Below are positions 56,401 to 64,000 of a stretch of 64,000 nt of DNA, piece after piece. Both the position numbers and the translations under genes were made by a program. Origin of the DNA: Limnomonas spitsbergensis. Lineage: Eukaryota; Chlorophyta; Chlorophyceae; Chlamydomonadales. A model generated the notes under the pieces. The model saw only the letters and a list, made by a program, of their open reading frames with translations, had not been told where the DNA came from and searched no databases. Location of the stretch: NCBI GenBank assembly GCA_037349105.1, contig JAYJMM010000052.1:62001-126000 (forward strand), given 5' to 3'. Position 1 is the stretch's first letter; the number at the start of each line of letters is the position of its first letter.

Positions 56401-59372
56401 GCACAACCCCAGTACTGCTGGCCTGCATGCTTGCGCACCTCCCTAGTATTGCTGGCCTGCTTGCTTGCGCACAACCCCAGTACTGCTGGCCTGCTTGCTT
56501 GCGCACCACCCTAGTACTGCTGGCCAGCTTGCTTGCGCACCACGCTAGTACTGCTGGCCAGCTTGCTTGTGCACCACCCGAGTACTGCTGGCCAGCTTGC
56601 TTGCTTGCGCACCACCCTATAACTGCTGGCTAGCTTGCTTGTGCACCACCCTAGTACTGCTGGCCAGCTTGCTTGCGCACCACACTAGTACTGCTGGCCA
56701 ACTTGCTTGCGCACCACCCTAGTACTGTTGGCCCGCTTGCTTGCGCACCACACTGGTATTGCAGGCCAGCTTGCTTGCGTGCGCACCACCCTAGTATTAC
56801 TGGCCAACTTGCTTGCGCACCACCCTAGTATTGCTGGCCTGCTTGATTGCGCACCACCCTAGTATTGCTGGCCTGCTTGCTTGCGCACAACCCCAGTAAT
56901 GCTGGCCAGCTTGCTTGCGCACCACACTGGTATTGCTGGCCAGCTTGCTTGCGCACCACCCTGGTATTGCTGGCCAGCTTGCTTGCGTGCGCACCACCCT
57001 AGTACTGCTGGCCAGCTTGCTTGCGCACCACCCTAGTATTTCTGGCCAACTTGCTTGCGCACCACCCTAGTATTGCTGGCCTGCTTGCTTGCGCACCACC
57101 CTAGTATTGCTGGCCTGCTTGCTTGCGCACAACCCCAGTACTGCTGGCCAGCTTGCTTGCGCACCACCCTGGTATTGCTGGCCAGCTTGCTTGCGTGCGC
57201 ACCACCCTAGTACTGCTGGCCAGCTTGCTTGCGCACCACCCTAGTATTTCTGGCCAACTTGCTTGCGCACCACCCTAGTATTGCTGGCCTGCTTGCTTGC
57301 GCACAACCCCAGTACTGCTGGCCTGCTTGCTTGCGCACCACCTTGGTATTGCTGGCCAGCTTGCTTGCGTGCGCACCACCCTAGTACTGCTGGCCAGCTT
57401 GCTTGCGCACCACCCTAGTACTGCTGGCCAGCTTGCTTGCGCACCACCCTAGTACTGCTGGCATGCTTGCTTGCGCACCTCCCTAGTATTGCTGGCTTGC
57501 TTGCTTGCGCACAACCCCAGTACTGCTGGCCTGCTTGTTTGCGCACCACCCTAGTACTGCTGGCCAGCTTGCTTGCGCACCACCCTAGTACTGCTGGCAA
57601 GCTTGCTTGCGCACCACCCGAGTACTGCTGGCCAGCTTGCTTGCTTGCGCACCACCCTATAACTGCTGGCTAGCTTGCTTGCGCACCACCCTAGTATTGC
57701 TGGCCTGCTTGATTGCGCACCACCCTAGTATTGCTGGCCTGCTTGCTTGCGCACCACCCTAGTACTGCTGGCCAGCTTGCTTGCGCACCACACTGGTATT
57801 GCTGGCCAGCTTGATTGCGCACCACCCTAGAATTGCTTGCTTGCTTGCTTGCGCACAACCCCAGTACTGCTGGCCAGCTTGCTTGCGAACCACACTGGTA
57901 TTGCTGGCCAGCTTGCTTGCGCACCACACTGGTATTGCTGGCCAGCTTGCTTGCTTGCGCACCACCCTAGTACTGCTGGCCAGCTTGCTTGCGCACCACC
58001 CTAGTACTGCTGGCCAGCTTGCTTGCGCACCACCCTAGTACTGCTGGCCTGCATGCTTGCGCACCTCCCTAGTATTGCTGGCCTGCTTGCTTGCGCACAA
58101 CCCCAGTACTGCTGGCCTGCTTGCTTGCGCACCACCCTAGTACTGCTGGCCAGCTTGCTTGCGCACCACGCTAGTACTGCTGGCCAGCTTGCTTGTGCAC
58201 CACCCGAGTACTGCTGGCCAGCTTGCTTGCTTGCGCACCACCCTATAACTGCTGGCTAGCTTGCTTGTGCACCACCCTAGTACTGTTGGCCAGCTTGCTT
58301 GCGCACCACACTAGTACTGCTGGCCAACTTGCTTGCGCACCACCCTAGTACTGTTGGCCCGCTTGCTTGCGCACCACCCTAGTATTGCTGGCCAGCTTGC
58401 TTGCGTGCGCACCACACTCGTATTGCTGGCCAACTTGCTTGCGCACCACCCTAGTATTGCTGGCCTGCTTGATTGCGCACCACCCTAGTATTGCTGGCCT
58501 GCTTGCTTGCGCACAACCCCAGTACTGCTGGCCAGCTTGCTTGCGCACCACACTGGTATTGCTGGCCAGCTTGCTTGCGCACCACCCTGGTATTGCTGGC
58601 CAGCTTGCTTGCGTGCGCACCACCCTAGTACTGCTTGCCTGCTTGCTTGCGCACCACCCTAGTATTTCTGGCCAACTTGCTTGCGCACCACCCTAGTATT
58701 GCTGGCCTGCTTGCTTGCGCACCACCCTAGTATTGCTGGCCTGCTTGCTTGCGCACAACCCCAGTACTGCTGGCCAGCTTGCTTGCGCACCACCCTGGTA
58801 TTGCTGGCCAGCTTGCTTGCGTGCGCACCACCCTAGTACTGCTGGCCAGCTTGCTTGTGCACCACCCTAGTACTGCTGGCATGCTTGCTTGCGCACCTCC
58901 CTAGTATTGCTGGCAAGCTTGCTTGCGCACCACCCTAGTACTGCTGGCCAGCTTGCTTGCGCACCACCCTAGTACTGCTGGCCAGCTTGCTTGCGCACCA
59001 CCCTAGTACTGCTGGCCAGCTTGCTTGCGCACTACCCTAGTACTGCTGGCATGCTTGCTTGCGCACCTCCCTAGTATTGCTGGCTTGCTTGCTTGCGCAC
59101 CACCCTAGTACTGCTGGCCTGCTTGCTTGCGCACCACCCTAGTACTGCTGGCCAGCTTGCTTGCGCACCACCCTAGTACTGCTGGCAAGCTTGCTTGCGC
59201 ACCACCCGAGTACTGCTGGCCAGCTTGCTTGCTTGCGCACCACCCTATAACTGCTGGCTAGCTTGCTTGCGCACCACCCTAGTATTGCTGGCCAGCTTGC
59301 TTGCGCACCACACTAGTACTGCTGGCCAACTTGCTTGCGCACCACCCTAGTACTGTTGGCCCGCTTGCTTGT
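53405..59372. repeat. 34-bp satellite, about 170 units, with 377-bp and 900-bp higher-order repeats
   Basis: The unit GCTTGCTTGCGCACCACCC plus TAGTACTGCTGGCCA runs without spacers for nearly 6 kb. Variants (GGTATTG, ACAACCCCAG, GCTTGATTGC, extra GCTT or GCGT) are arranged in blocks. Stretches at 55013, 55913 and 56813 are near identical, an offset of 900, and 54119 matches 54496, an offset of 377. Short frames on both strands come from the repeat. Confidence 0.97.
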
Positions 59373-59639
59373 ATGTGGTTGGCAAGGGTGTGGTTAAGCC
59401 GGTTAACACCACTTACCCTGTTAATCACCTGATCCCCTTCGTCCCATTGCAGCCCTGTGCTGACACATGAAGTAGCTTTCAAATTCATATATCATGATGC
59501 AGAGAGGTGCAAGCATGTGTTGTGACTGAAGGCTGTCAGCCATTGCCTGATTGATGGACTTCAGGTGCAAGCTTCTGTTACTTAGTCGTATTTCTAATTT
59601 ACTAAGCGGTGCTCAACTTGATTCGGTTGCACACACGTT

Positions 59640-59927
59640 ATTTGTGTGGGCACTTGTTGCTGAGGGCGCCCACGCGGCGGTGCCTTTTTTAGCAGGGCCC
59701 AAAGGTGTAACGTCAGTGACTTGTCCCTGCGTTGCATTCTGTCCCGCATCTAGTCAATAATGATTTGTGTTATGCCGGGTTCCATGTTCCTGCCCCCTCA
59801 CATAGGAGGATGGCATGGCTGCACCATGGCCCAGGCTGTGCAGGGTAGCTGGAATTGAGCCTAGTCATTCCTACCAGCCCCACGCGGCCGAGCGTAAAGC
59901 ATGGCCCAACGGGTATGCACCGTTATA
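59640..59927 (+). mobile_element. Dispersed CACGCGGC / GGGCCC element nested in the large element
   Basis: Left block GGGCGCCCACGCGGCGGTGC…AGCAGGGCCCAAAGGTGTAA, right block CCCCACGCGGCCGAGCGTAA then AGCATGGCCCAACGGGTATG and CACC. This is the most complete member of the family with the 28026-28516 copy. 288 bp, non-coding. Confidence 0.55.
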
Positions 59928-59934
59928 AACTGTG

Positions 59935-60770
59935 TGTTATGAAGTCCATGAATGAATACCAGTAGTGGTGTACTTGCAATCATGGTAGGTGCTTCAGCCC
60001 AACAACGATATATAACACATCAGTAAGGACTGAAAGCCAATGAGTCCCGCATCTAGTTCTGAATCTTACTTTGTGTTATGAGGTCCGTGAATAAATACTT
60101 GTAGTGGTGTAGTGATCGTCATGGTAGGTGCTTCAGCCCAACAAGCATTCATAGCACAGCAGAGACGGCGCTTAGACTGAAAGCCAATGAGTCCCGCATC
60201 TAGTTCTGAATCTTACTTTGTGTTATAAGGTCGGAGAATAAATACTTGTAGTGGTGTAGTGGCCGTCATGGTATGTGCTTCAGCCCAACAAGCATGCATA
60301 GCACAACAGAGACGGCGCTTAGACTGAAAGCCAATGAGTCTTGCATCTAGTTCTGAATCTTACTTTGTGTAATAAGGTCCGTGAATGGATACTTGTAGTG
60401 GTGTAGTGACCGTCATGGTAGGTGCTTCAGCCCAACAAGCATTCATAGCACAACAGAGACGGCGCTTAGACTGAAAGCCAATGAGTCTTGCATCTAGTTC
60501 TGAATCTTACTTTGTGTAATAAGGTCCGTGAATGGATACTTGTAGTGGTGTAGTGACCGTCATGGTAGGTGCTTCAGCCCAACAAGCATTCATAGCACAA
60601 CAGAGACGGCGCTTAGACTGAAAGCCAATGAGTCTTGCATCTCGTTCTGAATCTCACTTTGTGTTATAAGGTCCGTGAATGGATACTTGTAGTGGTGTAG
60701 TGACCGTCATGGTAGGTGCTTCAGCCCAACAAGCGCAGAGACGGCGCTTAGACTAAAAGCCAATGAGCCG
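59935..60770. repeat. 147-bp tandem array, six units
   Basis: CATGGTAGGTGCTTCAGCCC occurs at 59981, 60120, 60267 (GTATG variant), 60414, 60561 and 60708. Steps are 139, 147, 147, 147 and 147. Units also share GAAAGCCAATGAGTC…GCATCTAGTTCTGAATCT. Confidence 0.95.
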
Positions 60771-61049
60771 CGCATCGAGTACACATACTGTTACAAACAG
60801 TTTAATATAATGTTACACTCAGTTCAAGCATAATAATAATTTAAATGTCCACTCTAAATCAGCATGAATCACTCGGAATCAGAATCAGACTGGGGAGTAA
60901 CGGCATATACCTGTGTGCAAGGCTCCCCTCGGACCCATTTCCACACATTACGTCGGGGAAATTGTGCGTGGGTATACCCACGGCCACCCACATCTTGAAG
61001 AACTCAGGACCCTTCACAAAATCTTTCACTATAGAAACCTCAAGCACAA

Positions 61050-62610
61050 CTCCCACCGGCAGGGCACAGGAAAGACGGGCGGTTGCGGTGCATGCTAGTG
61101 AAGCGCAAAACCCACCAGCAAGGCACAGGAAATACGGGCGGTTAGGGTGCATGCCGGTGAAACGGAACACAGACCAGCAGGGCACAGGAACTACGGGCGG
61201 TTGCGGTGCATGCGAGTGAAGCGCAACACCCACCAGCAGGGCATAGGAAATACGAGCGGTTAGGGTGCATGCTGGTGAAGCGCAACTCCCTCCAACAGGG
61301 CACAGGAACTACGGGCGGTTGCGGTGCATGCTGGTGAAGCGCAACACCCACCAGCAGGGCATAGGAAATACGGGCGGTTGGGGTGCATGCTGGTGAAGCG
61401 CAACACTCACCAGTAGGGCACAGGAAATAAGGGCGTTTACTGTGCATGCTGGTGAAGCGCAAAACCCACCAGCAGGGCACAGGAAATACAGGCGGTTGGG
61501 GTGCATGCCGGTGAAGCGCAACACCCACCAACAGGGCACAGGAAATACGGGCGGTTGCGGTGCATACCGGTGTAGCGCAACACCCACCACTAGGGCACAG
61601 GAAATACGGGCGGTTGCGGTGCATGCGAGTGAAGCGCAACACCCACCAACAGGGCACAGGAAATACGGGCGGTTGGGGTGCATGATGGTGAAGTGCAACA
61701 CCCACCAGCATGGCATAGGAAATATAGGCGGTTGTGGTGCATACCGGTGTAGCGCAACACCCACCAGCAGGGCACAGGAAATACGGGCGGTTGCGGTGCA
61801 TGCTAGTGAAGCGCAACACCCACCACTAGGGCACAGGAAATACGGGCGGTTGCGGTGCATGCGAGTGAAGCGCAACACCCACCAACAGGGCATAGGAAAT
61901 GCGGGCGGTTGGGGGCATGCTGGTGAAGCGCAACTCCCACCAGCAGGGCACAGGAAATACGGGCGGTTGCGGTGCATGCTGGTAGGGCGCAACACCCACC
62001 AGCAGGGCATAGGAAATACGGGCGGTTGGGTGCATGATGGTGAAGCGCAACACCCACCAGCACGGCACAGAAAATACGGGCGGTTGCGGCGTATGCCAGT
62101 GAAGCGCAACACCCACCAGCAGGGCACAAGAAATACGGGCGGTTGCGGTGCATACTACTGAAGCGCAACACCCACCAGTAGGGCACAGGAAATACGGGTG
62201 GTTGGGGTGCATGCTGGTGAAGTGCAACACCCACCAGCATGGCATAGGAAATATAGGCCGTTGCGGTGCATGCCGGTGTAGCGCAACACCCACCAGCAGG
62301 GCACAGGGAATACGGGCGGTTGGGGTGCATGCTGGTGAAGCGCAACACCCACCAGCTGGGCACGGGAAATACGGGCGGTTGGGGTGCATGCTGGTGAAGC
62401 GCAACACTCACCAGTAGGGCACAGGAAATAAGGGCGTTTACTGTGCATGCTGGTGAAGCGCAAAACCCACCAGCAGGGCACAGCAAACACGGGCGGTTGT
62501 GGTGCATGCCGATGAAGCGGTGCACCCACCGGTTAAGCGATGCACCCATTGGTAGGGCACAGGAAAAATGGGCGGTTGCGGTGCACACCGTTGAAGGTTT
62601 AGGGTTGTTG
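61050..62610. repeat. 59-bp tandem array, about 26 units, with a 1-kb internal duplication
   Basis: Core GCGCAACACCCACCAGCAGG plus GCACAGGAAATACGGGCGGT and TGCGGTGCATGCTGGTGAA, stepping by 59 (61221, 61280, 61339, 61398, 61457, 61516). CAACACTCACCAGTAGGGCA occurs at 61401 and 62402, an offset of 1001, about 17 units. Because 59 is not a multiple of three and no frame has stops, minus-strand frames of 200-320 codons arise. They are not genes. Unrelated in sequence to the 59-bp array at 30.4 kb. Confidence 0.95.
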
Positions 62611-62639
62611 TTTTGCACGGCATGATGCGTTACCCTCTT

Positions 62640-63660
62640 AAGCCAGTTTCTCTGGAAAGAGCGTAGCACCCACTTGCATGGCACTGTCCATACAGGCAAG
62701 CGCTGTGCATGCGGGTGGGGCACTACACTCATCGGAGGGGCACGGTTATACGGGCGGGCGCTGTGCACAGTAAATAATACGGGTGGGCACTGCAGGTGGG
62801 TGGGGCACTACACCAATCCGCAGGCTGGCGAGGCATTTAGACGGCGTTGCCCATCCGTCGGGGCGATGTGCATGCGCATGAGGTGATCGGGTGCTACGGA
62901 TTAAAGTACTGGTAGGGCACTGTGCAAACACGCCGGTGATAGGAAGACCAGGATGTGCTAGTATACGTGCGGGGCGCTGCTCTTGCTCAAGGGAAATGCG
63001 CATACAAGAAGGGTGGTGCGCATGCGGGCGGGGCGCTGCGCTTGGGCGATGTGCATATGGTATGGGCAAGTCACAACACATGCGAGACATGCAAGCTCAA
63101 AAACGAGTCCCATAGTGCCTGCTGACTCCACCTGACACTGAGAGCTCTACCGCTGAATCCTTCTGTTGCTGTCTCCTTTACTCTTGTCGCGGCTGCTGAC
63201 GTTCCCTTAGGGCGGTCAAAATTATGAGCTGCCGGATAACCCTTGCTTCTGCACACATGCGGGTAGGCTTCCGCTGCTGCAGCTTAGTGACCTTAGTGAC
63301 CTTAGCGACCTAGGCTGGTTAGAAGCCTTGGGGAGCTAGGGGAGCTTACGGTATCATAAAACTTCCTCAAGCGCCCCTCAACCTTTCTTTGTTAATGAGA
63401 GCTAGCCGTCCCAGTAAGTTGAAGCCTAACCACAGTAGTACAACTTTCGATCGCATTCAAAGCCTGCGAAGCGTAAGAAAGTCACGGCTGAAAGTTGTTA
63501 TAAGTCGGTTGCCTACGGTACACGCTAGGCGACCTGCGATAGGCGCCTGTGTCAATCGCCGTCGTGATTCACTACATCTACCTCGGTAAAATTGGTAACT
63601 TACAGTATTTCCAGGCGATGGATGTCAATTCGACTTGTCAGTGGCCACGCCTGATTGTCG
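62640..63660. other. Degenerate continuation of G-rich repeats, then unique sequence; no gene recognised
   Basis: 62660-63060 repeats GGGTGGGGCACTAC, GGGCGGGCGCTGTGCA and GATGTGCATGCG words at low identity. 63280-63310 has three GTGACCTTA units. The rest carries only a short basic frame (63389-63589) without motifs. Confidence 0.45.
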
Positions 63661-63679
63661 TTTGAAACGAGGTGCGTTC

Positions 63680-63754
63680 AAGCCTCTGTCTTCCAGTGGC
63701 TTGAAATAGGGGGCAAATCAAGCGGCCAAATCAAGCGCTCTCATGTTACCGACG
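63680..63754. repeat. Right subterminal TCAAGC repeats and terminal inverted repeat of the large element
   Basis: GTTCAAGCC, GGCTTGAAAT, AATCAAGCGG and AATCAAGCGC lead into CATGTTACCGACG, which ends at 63754 next to the duplicated CT. Confidence 0.85.
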
Positions 63755-63756
63755 CT

Positions 63757-64000
63757 GACGGCAGTTGCATGGAAATCAACCTCCTGGGAGGCAGGAAAGG
63801 CCAACTGTCCGGCACAGGTCTACATATGCTGAGTGCTCCACCAGGGCAGCAAGCCAGCAAGACTTCACCATTCACCCGGCAGGTGAAGGCCCACATCAAC
63901 AGAACCGAGCTGGCGGGGATCTACGGAGCCCAGACGAAGAGGCAGTCAAACATCGCAGTGGAAATTGCTACCTCTATGTACCAAAGACGAAGAGCGCTTT
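63757..64000 (+). pseudogene. RNase H domain, right part of the split retroelement ORF
   Basis: Open to the window edge. It begins D-G-S-C-M-E-I, the second half of the active-site motif whose first half (I-A-Y-T) ends at 50802. H-I-N-R-T-E-L-A-G-I supplies the conserved glutamate. Further on, A-V-E-I-A-T-S-M-Y-Q-R-R-R-A-L stands where RNase H has its third acidic residue within an I-A-T-D-S-like stretch. The D-S is missing here, so the domain was probably already inactive or decayed after insertion. RNase H removes RNA from the RNA/DNA hybrid during reverse transcription. Confidence 0.75.

Larger units (their letters stand above)
50803..63754. mobile_element. 12,952-bp TIR element inserted in RNase H
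   Basis: The left end (50803-50827) and the inverse right end (63730-63754) share CGTCGGTAACATG exactly and then CTTGAT after six bases with three mismatches, 22 of 25 identical. CT flanks both sides (50801-50802 and 63755-63756). Removing the element plus one CT restores an uninterrupted RNase H active-site motif. TCAAGC/GCTTGA words cluster next to both ends (16 on the left within about 330 bp, 4 on the right within 100 bp), as expected for subterminal transposase sites. Cargo: a multi-exon minus-strand gene, a small + frame, 34-bp satellite, a nested dispersed element, a 147-bp array and a 59-bp array. Superfamily undetermined. A 2-bp duplication with subterminal repeats resembles EnSpm/CACTA, but the ends do not start CACTA. 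Confidence 0.8.

Noticed and set aside
61142..62768. Minus-strand frames of 190-321 codons in the 59-bp array
   Set aside because: The repeat unit has no stop on that strand, so the frames follow from repetition. The period is not a multiple of three, which is unlike a protein repeat.
50803..63754. Assigning the large element to EnSpm/CACTA
   Set aside because: The CT duplication and subterminal repeats fit, but the termini do not begin CACTA and no DDE transposase is recognisable, so I left the superfamily open.

Overview
This window looks like repeat-rich nuclear DNA of a eukaryote, most likely a green alga. That is an inference from four things: a PHD-finger-bearing Ty3/gypsy-type element, a ceruloplasmin-like multicopper ferroxidase fragment of the kind known as FOX1 in Chlamydomonas, spliceosomal GT-AG introns, and short TTTAGGG-type (CCCTAAA) telomere-like patches. 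There are no operons, tRNA or rRNA genes that I can support. Nearly everything recognisable is a mobile element, a decayed remnant of one, or a tandem repeat.

Layout. 1-8.5 kb: a frameshifted Ty3/gypsy-type LTR retrotransposon on the + strand (gag with zinc knuckle, protease, an unusual pol middle with no recognisable reverse transcriptase, integrase, PHD finger), ending at a polypurine tract. 10.1-20.5 kb: copy A of a dispersed segment that recurs, shortened by two internal gaps, as copy B at 39.0-41.8 kb. Copy A contains a decayed minus-strand RT tail and many degenerate tandem repeats. 22.7-27.4 kb: coding blocks, including two exons of a gene family that recurs at 51.3-52.5 kb and a spliced gene (25682-27353) with a Met/Gly/Gln repeat tail. 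28-33.5 kb: dispersed-motif elements, a 59-bp array, telomere-like patches and another RT tail. 34.1-36.0 kb: three neighbouring terminal-inverted-repeat elements with 3-bp target duplications. 36.4-44 kb: a small coiled-coil ORF, minisatellites and copy B. 44.6-46.4 kb: a minus-strand ferroxidase gene fragment.

49.0-64.0 kb: a retroelement ORF whose RNase H catalytic motif (Y-T-D-G-S) is split between Thr and Asp by a 12,952-bp insertion (50803-63754). The insertion has 25-bp imperfect terminal inverted repeats, a CT target duplication and subterminal TCAAGC repeats. It carries a multi-exon minus-strand gene whose last two exons match those at 24.5-25.0 kb, then about 6 kb of 34-bp satellite with higher-order structure, a 147-bp array and a second 59-bp array. 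I consider this large element and its gene family the best candidate for an undescribed system here.
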